Assembly (NCBI GenBank): GCA_017536685.1
Contig: JAFXGW010000001.1
Span: 1 to 59,804, forward strand
Direction of reading: 5' to 3'
Length of the DNA stretch: 59,804 nucleotides
From: Clostridia bacterium
GTDB lineage: Bacteria > Bacillota > Clostridia > TANB77 > CAG-508
Both the position numbers and the translations under genes were made by a program. Shown piece by piece: positions 27,078-37,073 of the stretch (position 1 is the first letter of the stretch; each line of letters starts with the position of its first letter). The notes under the pieces are model-generated. The model was not told the origin of the DNA, did no database searches, and saw only the letters and a list, made by a program, of their open reading frames with translations.

Positions 27078-28886
27078 TTATTGATTTGTCGTATAGTTAC
27101 TTCCTGTTGCACCAAGTTCATCTAACATTGTAGATTCTCCTTTTAAAGTTAAGTTTTGTGTTGCAAAGTCAACACCAGAGAAACATCCCTCATAGTAATC
27201 TGGATTTGCATTAATTATGACTTCTCCTGTAAGTGAGATACAATTATAAAATGTTTCACTTAATGCATATACATTGTTTGAAATAACTGGAGCTGTTTTC
27301 AATGCTGTACATCCTTTAAATGCTGAACTCAAATCTCCCACAGAATTTGGAATTACTGGAGCTTCTTTTAAACCTGTACATCCTGAAAATGTCTCATTTA
27401 AACTCGTCACACTATTTGGAAGTTCCGAAATATTAACCATAGATGTACATCCATAAAATGTTTGGAACATTTCTGTTACATTACTTGGTATATTAGACAT
27501 TTCTGTTAGAGCTGTACATTCTGCAAAAGTTTCACATAATCCCAATCCTGTTACACTTTCAGGTATTGTAGGAGGAGTTATTAGTGAGGTACAACCTCTA
27601 AAAGTTCCATGCATTTGTGACATTCCATCAGGAATTTCTGGTGATTCTGTTAATGATGTACATCCAAAAAACGTATAATACATACTAGTTACACCTTTTG
27701 GAATTGCAGGAGCATTTATTAGAAATTTGCAATTATAAAATGTTTCTCCTAAACCTTTTATCTCTTCTCCGTTAATAGATTCTAAAATTGGAGCATATGT
27801 TGTTTTATTTCGATCTGTAGCTTCAAAATTATTTACTTGAATTCCTATTTCACTTAAAATTATAGTACAAGTCTCATCAAATAATGTTACATTCCATCCA
27901 CTTACATTAGATCTATAATCATATATATAATCTCCATAAATATATAAATCACCATCTTCTGATTTCATAGGCATTACATCATAAATCTCAGCAGTTTGAG
28001 TTGTTTCATCATAGTGAAAATACATTGCTCCATCTGGAATAGTCGCATATGAAAAAGATAAATCTAGTTCAAATATCATTTCACCATCTATTTCATTCTC
28101 TGGAATAATTATTTTTCTTCCATCTGGAGATACTGTTAAAATTCCAATACCAATATTAGAAGCATCTATACAAAACAAATCATATACCAAACATCCAACA
28201 GGAAATTGTTGAATCAATTTACCCTCCACATATAATTTACCTGATGAATCTTCGTTAAAAATAAGTGTTCCCTTCGCACCATCTATTGTTGCACTATATG
28301 CTTGGCCAAAATAAAATCCATATTCATTTTTTTCAAGTCCTTCTGTTGGTGTTTTTGAAATCCCTGTTATATCTTCACTTGTTCCTTCTTCTCCTGGTTG
28401 TACTGGCATTGCTTCTAATTGAACACCAATTGTTGTACTTACGCTATCTACTATTGGTGTTTTAGTTAGTTCTACAGTTACTGTTAATGTTGTTGCTTCG
28501 CCTGCGGTTAAACTTGTTTTTGCTAATTCTGAAGTTAATGTAAAGTATTCAGGATTATTGTTTGTAGTTGAAACTCTTAAATCGGCGGATAAATCAGTGC
28601 TTGCATTTTGTACTGTATATGTTGCTAATACAGAGTCTCCAGCTTTAGTTAACCCATCTACATTTATTGTAGCATTTGTGTCATCTGTTATTGCTGCTGT
28701 TACATATGTATCATCTGATACTGTTGGTGTGCCAGAAAACATTACCTTAAAGTTTGATTGACTTGGATCAGCAGCTGCTGTACCTGAAATATTTAAAGTA
28801 ATATTTTGAATTGCTGCATATCCAATTCCCAATAATAACACTGCAACTATTGACGATGCTAATATTATTTTGTTGGTTTTTTTCAT
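27078..28886 (-). CDS. TasA-like domain fused to LRR surface protein (array member 2)
   Basis: 602 aa. Same signal segment, TasA-like domain and GEEGTSE linker as member 1, then a distinct middle (about 190-375) and short LRR units of about 22-24 residues with the pattern xxxFxGCTSLxxxPxIPxxV (GTFRGCTSLITPPTIPESV, QTFYGCTSMVNISELPNSV; about 385-560). The C-terminus STMLDELGATGSNY is shared with member 3. GGAGG precedes the start. Own promoter copy at 28979-28992. Confidence 0.9.
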   Translation of the reverse strand: MKKTNKIILASSIVAVLLLGIGYAAIQNITLNISGTAAADPSQSNFKVMFSGTPTVSDDTYVTAAITDDTNATINVDGLTKAGDSVLATYTVQNASTDLSADLRVSTTNNNPEYFTLTSELAKTSLTAGEATTLTVTVELTKTPIVDSVSTTIGVQLEAMPVQPGEEGTSEDITGISKTPTEGLEKNEYGFYFGQAYSATIDGAKGTLIFNEDSSGKLYVEGKLIQQFPVGCLVYDLFCIDASNIGIGILTVSPDGRKIIIPENEIDGEMIFELDLSFSYATIPDGAMYFHYDETTQTAEIYDVMPMKSEDGDLYIYGDYIYDYRSNVSGWNVTLFDETCTIILSEIGIQVNNFEATDRNKTTYAPILESINGEEIKGLGETFYNCKFLINAPAIPKGVTSMYYTFFGCTSLTESPEIPDGMSQMHGTFRGCTSLITPPTIPESVTGLGLCETFAECTALTEMSNIPSNVTEMFQTFYGCTSMVNISELPNSVTSLNETFSGCTGLKEAPVIPNSVGDLSSAFKGCTALKTAPVISNNVYALSETFYNCISLTGEVIINANPDYYEGCFSGVDFATQNLTLKGESTMLDELGATGSNYTTNQ

Positions 28887-28978
28887 TTTTTCCTCCTATT
28901 TCGAATATTTTATAAAAATTTTATATAACAAATAAAATTGCTATTTTTTATTTTTCCAAATCTGTAAATTTCATTTTC

Positions 28979-28993
28979 AGTATACCATAAGTG
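28979..28993 (-). promoter_or_regulatory. Extended -10 promoter of array member 2 (copy 2)
   Basis: Minus strand CACTTATGGTATACT, TATACT at 28984-28979, with flanking sequence conserved with copies 1 and 3. Confidence 0.6.
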
Positions 28994-29060
28994 GCTTTTA
29001 GTTGTATATATTTTCAAACATTTGTAATCTAATTGTAAAGCAATATAAAATTTATATAAC

Positions 29061-29100
29061 AAAAAAGAGTGTTTCATTTAATAGTTAAAACACTCTTTTT
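29061..29100 (-). terminator. Terminator after array member 3
   Basis: AAAAAGAGTGTTT (29062-29074) pairs with AAACACTCTTTTT (29088-29100); T run on the minus strand at the end. Confidence 0.9.
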
Positions 29101-29104
29101 ATTT

Positions 29105-30727
29105 TTATAGATTAGTATAATTATTTCCTGTTGCACCAAGCTCATCTAACATTGTAGATTCACCTTTTAAAGTTAAATTTTGTTTTGTAAAATCAACTTT
29201 AAAAAAACATGAATTGTATGTTGTTGGATTTGCATTAATTGTTATCTCACCTGTAAGTCCTGTACAATTAGAAAATGTATTTTCCATATATGTTACACTA
29301 CTTGGAATTACCGGTGCTTGAGTTAGAGCTGTACATTGACTAAAAGTTGAGCCCATACTACTTACAGAACTTGGTATTTCCGGAGCACTTGTTAATGAAG
29401 TACAATCTGCAAATGTATAGTCTAAGCTTGTTACATTGTTTGGAATATCTGGTGCTTTTTTTAGTGATTTACATCCATAAAAAACATGTGACATATACGT
29501 TACACTTTCAGGAATTTCTGGTGCTGTTACTAGCGAATCACATCCCATAAAAGAACAATCCATGCTTAGTAATCCACTAGGAAGTTTTGGTGACGTTACT
29601 AAATAATCACATCCTTCAAATGTTGAAAGCAAATTTGTAACTGGTTTATTATTAATACTATCCAAAATTGGTCCATATGATGTTTGATATGTATCTGTAA
29701 ACTCAAAATCAGTTGCTGTCGCTATTTCTGATATCAATCCATCTTCTGTAGCTAAAAATACAGCCCATCCATCACCTATATATATATAGTAATAATCACC
29801 ATACATATAAATATCCAAAGGTAACGGAACTTCTGGCATTTCATTATACCACTCAGCTGAGTCTAAAGTTGAATTTGCATTTCCATACATACCTCCATTT
29901 GGAAGTGGAATATAATCAACAAGTTCAAATACTACTTCTCCTGTCGGTGAATCCACTGGTAAAGTTATTTGTCTACCATCAGAAGATACTGTTGCAATTC
30001 CTGCATCAAGCACTGATAAGTCAATGCTAAATAAATCATATTTTATACTTCCCGCTGGAATTTGTTCTAATCCTTCAAAATACATAGCACCTGATGTATC
30101 TTCATGGAAAACAATTCCAACTGTTTCACCATCTACGGTTCCAATATATCGCTTATCAAAATAAAATCCATATTCGTTTCGCTCATCTGGTGTTTGTGAA
30201 AAATCATTTAAATTTTCACTCGTTCCTTCTTCTCCTGGTTGTACTGGCATTAAAGTTAATTGCACACCAATTGTTGTACTTACACTATCTACTATTGGTG
30301 TTTTGATTAATTCTACAGTTACAGTTAATGTTGTTGCTTCTCCTGCAACTAAACTCGTTTTAGCCAACTCAGAAGTTAATGTAAAATATTCTGTATTGCT
30401 ATTTGTTGTTGATACAGATAAATCAGTTGACAAATCTGCACTTGCATTTTGTACTGTATATGTTACTGTTACAACGTCACCTTTCTTTGTCAATCCTTCT
30501 ACATTTATTGTTGCATTTGTATCGTCTGTTATTGCTGTTGTCACATAAGTTGAATCTGATACTACTGGTGTTCCTGAGAACATTACTTTAAAGTTTGATT
30601 GGCTTGGATCTGCTGCTGCTGAACCAGATATATTTAATGTAATATTTTGAATTGCTGCGTATCCAATTCCTAATAATAACACTGCAACTATTGACGATGC
30701 TAATATTATTTTGTTGGTTTTTTTCAT
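29105..30727 (-). CDS. TasA-like domain fused to LRR surface protein (array member 3)
   Basis: 540 aa. N-terminal about 185 residues as in the other members, then a distinct middle (about 190-375) and about seven short LRR units (STFEGCDYLVTSPKLPSGL, HVFYGCKSLKKAPDIPNNV; about 375-510), ending STMLDELGATGNNY like member 2. Only 71 nt separate it from member 4 upstream and no promoter copy is visible there, so it is probably co-transcribed with member 4. Confidence 0.9.
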   Translation of the reverse strand: MKKTNKIILASSIVAVLLLGIGYAAIQNITLNISGSAAADPSQSNFKVMFSGTPVVSDSTYVTTAITDDTNATINVEGLTKKGDVVTVTYTVQNASADLSTDLSVSTTNSNTEYFTLTSELAKTSLVAGEATTLTVTVELIKTPIVDSVSTTIGVQLTLMPVQPGEEGTSENLNDFSQTPDERNEYGFYFDKRYIGTVDGETVGIVFHEDTSGAMYFEGLEQIPAGSIKYDLFSIDLSVLDAGIATVSSDGRQITLPVDSPTGEVVFELVDYIPLPNGGMYGNANSTLDSAEWYNEMPEVPLPLDIYMYGDYYYIYIGDGWAVFLATEDGLISEIATATDFEFTDTYQTSYGPILDSINNKPVTNLLSTFEGCDYLVTSPKLPSGLLSMDCSFMGCDSLVTAPEIPESVTYMSHVFYGCKSLKKAPDIPNNVTSLDYTFADCTSLTSAPEIPSSVSSMGSTFSQCTALTQAPVIPSSVTYMENTFSNCTGLTGEITINANPTTYNSCFFKVDFTKQNLTLKGESTMLDELGATGNNYTNL

Positions 30728-30798
30728 TTTTTCCTCCTATTTATTTTGGTATATTACATAAAGACTTATTTTTTATAGTTTTTTAATCATATGAGGTA

Positions 30799-32802
30799 TT
30801 AACCGTCATAGTTGTAAACAACCGTATATTTATCAGATAATTCTTCGTCTTCCACACTATCTATATGGTACCAACGGGAATTTAATTTAATAGAATTCCA
30901 TTGTTCTTCACTTCCTGTATAATTAATTGTAGTTAAGTTCTCACAGTTACTGAATGCAGAACTGTCAATATTAGTTACACTCTCTGGAATAATAACACTT
31001 GTTAGAGTATCATTATTCATAAATGCACCACTACCTATAGAAGTAACGCCACTCGGTATTGTAAACGTTGTAGCTTTTTTTCCACTTGAATAGAAAAGTA
31101 ATTTTGTTTTATCTTTGTTGTATAGAATTCCATCAACTGAACAATAATTTTCATTATTACTATCAACAATAATTTCAGTTAAATCATTCAATTCAGCAAA
31201 TGAAAATGCTGAATATATGTCTATCGCTGATATCTTTGAAGAAAGAGTAATACGTGTTACATCTCTATATCCACCAAGCGAGAACTGATTAATCCATTTT
31301 ACTTCGTATGTTATACCATCTAAACCAACATATGTTTCTGGAATAATTAAATGTTTAGTTTCTGATATATCTTCAATTTCATCAAACAACTTAATATTTC
31401 CATTAATTGAAGTATTTAATATTTGTGCTTCAGTATCAATTAAAGTCGTTGTTATATTTGTTGCTTTAAAAGTACAAGTATTATCATTATTAATCGTCGC
31501 TAAAAGATTACCTTCATTATCATACACCTTATTTCCTAAATAGTTAAGTGTACCAGCAGGATCCGAAAAATTAAGGTTTGAACCTGACTCAGTATAAATC
31601 TCATATGAACCATCTTCATTAAAAATTATAGATATCCAACTTGTATCATAACTAACAACATGTTCATCTTGTGCTACATACGGTTTACCAAAAGGAATTT
31701 TACAATCAATCGTGTCTCTATTAACAAATGCTATTTCTCCATCTCCAGTATTAAAACTAAATTTTGTGCCATCTGGATATATATGTCCGTAGGTTTCACC
31801 TTCTATTGTGTAAAAGCTATCATAATATTCTATTATTTCACTAGATACATGTTCTTCTTCTTTACCATTAACAGTTATAATCATTGAACCATCTTCTGTA
31901 ATTTCAAAAAATGCTAAATAATCTAATTCCATCAAATTATTTGGATCAGCGACATAAATACCAGGTTGCAAACTACTTTGAATCACTTTATTCAAAGTGC
32001 ATATCATTGTTAATTCACCATCTGATGTAAGCGTATCACCATAATCTGAAACAATAAATGATAGATCCATGCCGACACTATCACTAAAAACAATTTTGTT
32101 TTTAGAATATATAAGTGATCCTGCTTCAAAAAATTGACACATAGCATCATTTGCCCACAAACTTGCTGATCCATCCTCATAAAAAACAAGATCTGCATCT
32201 ACTCCTTCTATTGTGGTAACATAAGGCTGATTAAAGTAAAAACCAAATTCATTCCTTTCATCTGGTGTTTGTGCAAAATCATTTATACCTTCACTTGTTC
32301 CTTCTTCTCCTGGTTGTACAGGCATTGCTTCTAATTGCACACCAATTGTTGTACTTACGCTTTCTACTATTGGAGTTTTAGTTAGTTCTACCGTTACTGT
32401 TAATGTTGTTGCTTCTCCCGCTACTAAGCTTGATTTATCAAGTTCAGACATTAATGTAAAATATTCTGTATTGCTATTTGTTGTTGAAACAGCTAAATCT
32501 GCTGATAAATCTGTGCTTGCATTTTGTACTGTATATGTAGCAGTTACAACATCACCTTTTTTAGTCAGTCCTTCTACATTTACTGTTGCATTTGTATCAT
32601 CTGTTATTGCTGCTGTTACATATGTATCATCTGATACTGTTGGTGTTCCTGAGAACATCACTTTAAAGTTTGATTGACTTGGATCTGCAGCTGCTGAACC
32701 AGATATATTTAATGTAATATTTTGAATAGCAGCATATCCAATTCCTAATAATAACACTGCAACTATTGACGATGCTAATATTATTTTGTTGGTCTTTTTC
32801 AT
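30799..32802 (-). CDS. TasA-like domain fused to LRR_5 surface protein (array member 4)
   Basis: 667 aa. Shared TasA-like N-terminus (about 1-185), then an unusual middle with two or three repeats of a small domain, each opening with a FGFYFNQPYV / IPFGKPYVAQDE-like strand and LxFYEDGS (about 190-460), then LRR_5 units (about 500-640, FTIPSGVTSIGSGAFMNNDTLTSVIIPESV), ending NYTGSEEQWNSI as in member 1. First gene of the array by transcription; GGAGG before the start; promoter copy 3 at 32881-32895. Confidence 0.9.
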   Translation of the reverse strand: MKKTNKIILASSIVAVLLLGIGYAAIQNITLNISGSAAADPSQSNFKVMFSGTPTVSDDTYVTAAITDDTNATVNVEGLTKKGDVVTATYTVQNASTDLSADLAVSTTNSNTEYFTLMSELDKSSLVAGEATTLTVTVELTKTPIVESVSTTIGVQLEAMPVQPGEEGTSEGINDFAQTPDERNEFGFYFNQPYVTTIEGVDADLVFYEDGSASLWANDAMCQFFEAGSLIYSKNKIVFSDSVGMDLSFIVSDYGDTLTSDGELTMICTLNKVIQSSLQPGIYVADPNNLMELDYLAFFEITEDGSMIITVNGKEEEHVSSEIIEYYDSFYTIEGETYGHIYPDGTKFSFNTGDGEIAFVNRDTIDCKIPFGKPYVAQDEHVVSYDTSWISIIFNEDGSYEIYTESGSNLNFSDPAGTLNYLGNKVYDNEGNLLATINNDNTCTFKATNITTTLIDTEAQILNTSINGNIKLFDEIEDISETKHLIIPETYVGLDGITYEVKWINQFSLGGYRDVTRITLSSKISAIDIYSAFSFAELNDLTEIIVDSNNENYCSVDGILYNKDKTKLLFYSSGKKATTFTIPSGVTSIGSGAFMNNDTLTSVIIPESVTNIDSSAFSNCENLTTINYTGSEEQWNSIKLNSRWYHIDSVEDEELSDKYTVVYNYDG

Positions 32803-32880
32803 TTTTTCCTCCTATTTTATATAATATCTTAAAAAATTAATTTATATTTTATTATCTATAAATTGTAAAAGTTCAATTTT

Positions 32881-32895
32881 AGTATATCATAAGTT
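32881..32895 (-). promoter_or_regulatory. Extended -10 promoter of array members 4 and 3 (copy 3)
   Basis: Minus strand AACTTATGATATACT, TATACT at 32886-32881. The flanks are nearly identical to copy 1. Confidence 0.6.
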
Positions 32896-32939
32896 ATTTT
32901 TTATTGTATATATTTTTATGTATTTGTAATAGAAGTGTA

Positions 32940-32967
32940 AAAAAGATGCCTCATTTCTGAGACATCT
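32940..32967 (-). terminator. Terminator after tsf
   Basis: AGATGCCTCA-TTTC-TGAGACATCT stem (one mismatch) with six T on the minus strand. Confidence 0.9.
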
Positions 32968-32987
32968 AATATTTTAATTATTAATTA

Positions 32988-33863
32988 TTATTGTAATTGT
33001 TTCATTACTTCTTCAGCGAAGTTTTCTTCTTTTTTCTCGATTCCTTCACCTTTTTCAAATCTAGCAAATCTTGTCATTTCAGATCCTTTATTTTTGATTA
33101 ATTCTCCAACTTTAACACTTGAATCTTTAACAAATTCTTGATCTAATAAGCAAATTTCTGAATAGAATTTTCCAATTCTTCCTTGAACCATTTTTTCAGC
33201 TATTTCAGCAGGTTTTCCTTCGTTCATAGCTTGAGCTTTTAATATTTCCATTTCTTTAGCAACTCTATCTTGTGGAACTGCTTCTCTATTGAAATATTCT
33301 GGTCTTGCAGCAGCAATTTGCATACATACGTCTTTAGCTAATTCTGTTTCACCTTTAGCAAAATCAACTAAAACAGCAATTTTTCCAGCTCCGTGAATAT
33401 AGCTTTCAACTAAACCAGCTGATTCAAATCTTTCAAATCTTCTGATTGACATATTTTCTCCGATTGTAGCTATTTTTTCTGTTAATACTTCTTGAACTGT
33501 TTTTCCAGCATCTTTATAGTTTGTAGCAAGTAAACCTTCTAAATCTGCTGGTGCATTTGTAGCAACTATTTCAGCAACATCGTTAACAAAGTTAACAAAT
33601 TCATCATTTTTAGCAACAAAGTCTGTTTCTGCATTTACTTCAACTATTGCTCCTACTTTTTTATCAGCTGTAACATAAGCTGCAACTAAACCTTCAGCTG
33701 CGATTCTTCCTGATTTTTTAGCTGCTTTTGCAATTCCTCTTTCTCTTAATAACTCAGCTGCTTTTTCCATATCTCCATTTGTTTCTGTTAAAACTTTTTT
33801 GCAGTCCATCATTCCTGCTCCAGTTTTTTCTCTCAAGTTTTTAACTAATTCTGCAGTTATCAT
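32988..33863 (-). CDS. tsf: Elongation factor Ts
   Basis: 291 aa. Guanine nucleotide exchange factor for EF-Tu. N-terminal UBA-like domain VKNLREKTGAGMMDCKKVLTE (about 6-26), the TDFVAKNDEF signature (about 81), and a core dimerisation domain to the end. GGAGG before the ATG. Downstream of rpsB, the usual bacterial order. Confidence 0.98.
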   Translation of the reverse strand: MITAELVKNLREKTGAGMMDCKKVLTETNGDMEKAAELLRERGIAKAAKKSGRIAAEGLVAAYVTADKKVGAIVEVNAETDFVAKNDEFVNFVNDVAEIVATNAPADLEGLLATNYKDAGKTVQEVLTEKIATIGENMSIRRFERFESAGLVESYIHGAGKIAVLVDFAKGETELAKDVCMQIAAARPEYFNREAVPQDRVAKEMEILKAQAMNEGKPAEIAEKMVQGRIGKFYSEICLLDQEFVKDSSVKVGELIKNKGSEMTRFARFEKGEGIEKKEENFAEEVMKQLQ

Positions 33864-33930
33864 TTTTTACCTCCTAAAATATTTTATATTTCCACTCATT
33901 CAATTCTTAAAGTGGTTAATTCCTTTTATC

Positions 33931-33979
33931 AAAAAACGGACATAATAATACTACTATATTGAATATTATTCAATGTCCG
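33931..33979 (-). terminator. Intercistronic hairpin between rpsB and tsf
   Basis: CGGACAT (33937-33943) pairs with ATGTCCG (33973-33979) around an AT-rich partly self-complementary loop. On the minus strand it is followed by TTTTTT, so it can terminate or attenuate transcription into tsf. Confidence 0.65.
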
Positions 33980-33999
33980 CTTCTGTTATATTCTTTTAA

Positions 34000-34767
34000 T
34001 TATTCTTCTTCGTTTGCAACTACTTCTTCCATATCTGTAGCTTCTTCAGTTGATTCTACCATTTCTGTAGCAACTTCAGCATCTTCACCTTGTCTACCTT
34101 CTATAACAGCGTTAGCCATAACATCAGCTATTAATTTAACAGCTCTTATAGCATCATCGTTTCCTGGTATAGCGTAGTCAACGTCTTCTGGATTGCAGTT
34201 TGTATCTACTAATCCTACAACTGGAATTCCTAATTTTCTAGCTTCTAATATAGCAATTCTTTCTTTTTTAGGATCAACTACAAACATAACTCCTGGCATT
34301 TCTTTCATATCTTTGATTCCACCAAGATTTTTTTCTAATTTTTCCATTTCATTTTTTAATCCGCTAACTTCTTTTTTAGGTAATACTTCGAATGTTCCAT
34401 CTTCTTGCATTGTTTCTAAATCTCTTAATCTTTGGATTCTTCCTTCGATTGTTTTGAAGTTTGTTAACATTCCACCTAACCATCTTTGATCAACATAGAA
34501 CATGTTACATTTTTGAGCAGCTTCTTTTACGCACTCTTGTGCTTGTTTTTTAGTTCCTACGAAAAGAACTGTTTTTCCTTCTTCTGCTTGTTCTTTAACG
34601 AATTTGTAAGCTTCGTCTAATTTTTTTGATGTTTTTTGTAAATCGATAATGTGGATTCCGTTTCTAGCTTGGAATATATATTCAGCCATTTTAGGATCCC
34701 ATCTTCTTGTTTGATGTCCGAAATGAACACCTGCTTCAAGTAATTGTTTCATTGCAACTACTGCCAT
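34000..34767 (-). CDS. rpsB: 30S ribosomal protein S2
   Basis: 255 aa from ATG 34767, chosen because GGAGG lies just upstream and the family begins near [21 protein letters not shown]. Also seen are [31 protein letters not shown] and [12 protein letters not shown]. The acidic C-terminal tail ([11 protein letters not shown]) is longer than usual. Component of the small subunit, cotranscribed with tsf. Confidence 0.98.
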   Translation of the reverse strand: MAVVAMKQLLEAGVHFGHQTRRWDPKMAEYIFQARNGIHIIDLQKTSKKLDEAYKFVKEQAEEGKTVLFVGTKKQAQECVKEAAQKCNMFYVDQRWLGGMLTNFKTIEGRIQRLRDLETMQEDGTFEVLPKKEVSGLKNEMEKLEKNLGGIKDMKEMPGVMFVVDPKKERIAILEARKLGIPVVGLVDTNCNPEDVDYAIPGNDDAIRAVKLIADVMANAVIEGRQGEDAEVATEMVESTEEATDMEEVVANEEE

Positions 34768-34888
34768 TTTAATTTCCTCCTTAAATTTTGTTTTTTCCTC
34801 CATAGATTTCCACATTTTAAACAACTACTGTTAAAACAAATAGCACAATTTAAAACTCTATCTATGTGTGTTATTATATAACTCTGAC

Positions 34889-34917
34889 ATTATACCAGCA
34901 ATTTCTTTAAAATGCAA
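34889..34917 (-). promoter_or_regulatory. rpsB promoter
   Basis: Minus strand TTGCAT (34917-34912), 17-nt spacer, TATAAT (34894-34889), giving a leader of about 115 nt before rpsB. Confidence 0.8.
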
Positions 34918-35061
34918 GTCTTTTTGCATTTTTTCTTTATTATTTTAATAAATTTGATAGTATAAAATAGAAGAAATATCGTATAAAACTAATATTTCTT
35001 CTACTTTCCTATAATTCAATATAAACGTATTTTAATTTTTTAAGTAACCTATTTTAATAAA

Positions 35062-35958
35062 TTAGAAATATATCTCTAATTTTTGTTTAAACATTTTTTC
35101 ATCTTTTGTAGTAAATAATTCTAAACTATTATCTTTTCTTAAAATATCTTGTATTTTCCACAATCCTAATCCAGTATTACCTTTATCTTTCTTTGTTGTG
35201 TAATTCTTTTCGAATATCTTACAAGTATCAACATCTTTATCTTTGTAAGTATTTTCAATTGTTATAACTAATTTATTTCTCTTTATGTCTTTAATAATTT
35301 CAAAATTTATTATTTTTTCTTCACATTCACTAGTAGCTTCTATTGCATTATCTAATAAAATTCCAAGCATTCTAGATACAGCAAATGTTTTTTCATTTAA
35401 TTCTTTAAAACTAGCTAAAAGATCCACATTCATCTGAATATTCTTTTCTTCTGCCATTCTATATTTACTTAATAATACACCACATATAGCTGGATTATCT
35501 ATTACTTGACAATTTATGCTATCAACAACTTTTATATGATTACATTCTTCTAGTAATGATTTAAAATATACTTGTAATGATTCCATATCATCTAAATAAA
35601 TGTAACCATCAATTGCTTGAATAATATTATTAAAATCGTGTTTAAAACATCTTATATTGTCAGTTACTTCTAACAAATTTCTATTCTTTTCTTCCAAAGA
35701 TTTTTTTGCTTCTTCCATTTTTTTAATTACTCTTCGATTTGAAATACTATATATATTTATTAAAATAATTACAGTACAAATCACAACATCATATAAAATT
35801 ATTTTACTCATACTCTCATTAGAAATTTTTAATATTTCTACTAATTGAATATTAGAAATAACCAATCCCAAAATCGATAAAACTATACTTATAATATCCT
35901 TATAATTCATAATATCCTTTAATCTCTCTGTTTTTAAACTTCTTTCACTTACACTCAT
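35062..35958 (-). CDS. GHKL sensor histidine kinase, AgrC-like
   Basis: 298 aa from ATG 35958 (AAAGGAGT before it). Two membrane helices (about 17-40 and 53-75), a short coiled coil, the H-box in CFKHDFNNIIQAIDGY (about 105), then HATPase with N-box LGILLDNAIEAT and G-box GNTGLGLWKI. This matches AgrC/quorum-type kinases but with only two helices instead of six. No response regulator or peptide gene is adjacent, so it is an orphan here. The 34768-35061 gap holds the rpsB promoter and AT-rich sequence. Confidence 0.88.
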   Translation of the reverse strand: MSVSERSLKTERLKDIMNYKDIISIVLSILGLVISNIQLVEILKISNESMSKIILYDVVICTVIILINIYSISNRRVIKKMEEAKKSLEEKNRNLLEVTDNIRCFKHDFNNIIQAIDGYIYLDDMESLQVYFKSLLEECNHIKVVDSINCQVIDNPAICGVLLSKYRMAEEKNIQMNVDLLASFKELNEKTFAVSRMLGILLDNAIEATSECEEKIINFEIIKDIKRNKLVITIENTYKDKDVDTCKIFEKNYTTKKDKGNTGLGLWKIQDILRKDNSLELFTTKDEKMFKQKLEIYF

Positions 35959-36511
35959 CTTTCGTACTCCTTTTCTATTTATTAAAATCATTTTTATAAT
36001 AGTATATAAAATTTCTTTTTTCAACAAAATAAAGCTTACAGTATTCGACCGTTTTCGCTTTTTTGTTTACTTTTTTTAATTTTACAACTACTCAAAAAAA
36101 ACGTCATTTTGCTTTGAGTTTTCCCAAATAACAAACAAAAAATAGGATAGCACAAATTTATCATTTTGTGTCAAAATTTGATGAAAAGTGTGGAATAAAA
36201 TTGTACGAAAATTTGCAAAGTTTTGTTTTTTTATGTTGTTTAAAGGATATTTTTTTATTTTAAAATTTTGATTTTTCCAAAAGTTCTTAATCTATCTGCA
36301 TTTCCCGTTTTTTCAAAACACTTTTCATCTCTAGAAATTTGACATTAATCTACATTTTTTGATAAAAAATATAATGAAATTTGTTCTTATACAAATTTTG
36401 GAGTAGGCTTCCCTTCTCAATTTCCAGACTTGGTGTTGAAAAACGAAGCTTTTAGTACAGAGATTTTGCAAGCAAGAAACACAATCAAAAAACAACATTG
36501 GAGGTATCTTT
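35959..36511. other. AT-rich intergenic region with cassette promoter
   Basis: No ORF that I can support. Many T runs. On the plus strand TTGACA at 36339-36344 with a weak -10 (TAAAAA) 18 nt on may drive the gene at 36512, giving a leader of about 140 nt; TTGGAGG stands before that gene's ATG. Confidence 0.5.
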
Positions 36512-37018
36512 ATGAAACATTTTAGAAAACTGGTTGCATTATTTTTGGCTATGGTGATGGCTACCAGCTTTGCTACAACTGCGTTGGCAACTGAAACCGA
36601 ATCCGAAATTCCCGAAAACGCAACCTGCCACACCATCGAACTTACTGTTGCTCCCGACGGAACCGTCGAAGGCAACGATGACAATGGTGTGGCTCCTTTT
36701 ATTTGGAATCAAGAAAACCACACCGTAAGCGGCAATAAGACTTATACCATGCAGTTTAACGTTCCCGAAAGATATTTCGCTTATGAAATGCGTGCCACCG
36801 ATACTTCTGGAAACGCTATCAGTGGCTCATACAATGTTTCTCTACTTTTAGCGGTAAGTTTTTCCACATTAGCCTCTTCTACTGCAGCAGCAGATGGAAA
36901 TACTGTCAAAGTAGATCATATTGATTTATTGACGTCTAATGAAAGGTGTCTTTTCTGCATTACTAATTATACTGGTGTTCCCATCTCAGTAACTATCACC
37001 TATTATTCCTGGACGTAA
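36512..37018 (+). CDS. Small secreted protein of foreign composition
   Basis: 168 aa. Clear Sec signal peptide MKHFRKLVALFLAMVMATSFATTALA, given here only as positions 1-26 with basic start and AxA end; the mature part is Thr/Asn-rich beta-type (about 30-168). Product not recognised. GGAGG precedes the ATG. Codon use (CTG, GGC, CCC, GAC) is richer in G+C than the flanking genes. A stand-alone plus-strand gene between minus-strand native genes. Probable extracellular or wall-associated protein. Confidence 0.8.
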   Translation: MKHFRKLVALFLAMVMATSFATTALATETESEIPENATCHTIELTVAPDGTVEGNDDNGVAPFIWNQENHTVSGNKTYTMQFNVPERYFAYEMRATDTSGNAISGSYNVSLLLAVSFSTLASSTAAADGNTVKVDHIDLLTSNERCLFCITNYTGVPISVTITYYSWT

Positions 37019-37041
37019 AACTTTTTTTCTCTGTACTAAAA

Positions 37042-37063
37042 ATGGCTAGGGTATCCTAGCCAT
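37042..37063 (-). terminator. Terminator between converging genes
   Basis: ATGGCTAGG-GTAT-CCTAGCCAT, followed by TTTTT on the minus strand. It serves the anti-sigma gene and probably also the plus-strand cassette. Confidence 0.8.
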
Positions 37064-37073
37064 CAAAAAATCA

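Noticed and set aside
23000..33000. Repeated sequence in the 24.5-32.8 kb region as a CRISPR array
   Set aside because: The repeats are coding (shared N-terminal domain and LRR units), irregularly spaced and much longer than CRISPR repeats.
36331..36684. 117-aa minus-strand frame opposite the secreted protein at 36512
   Set aside because: Antisense to a gene with a clear signal peptide; no start signals.
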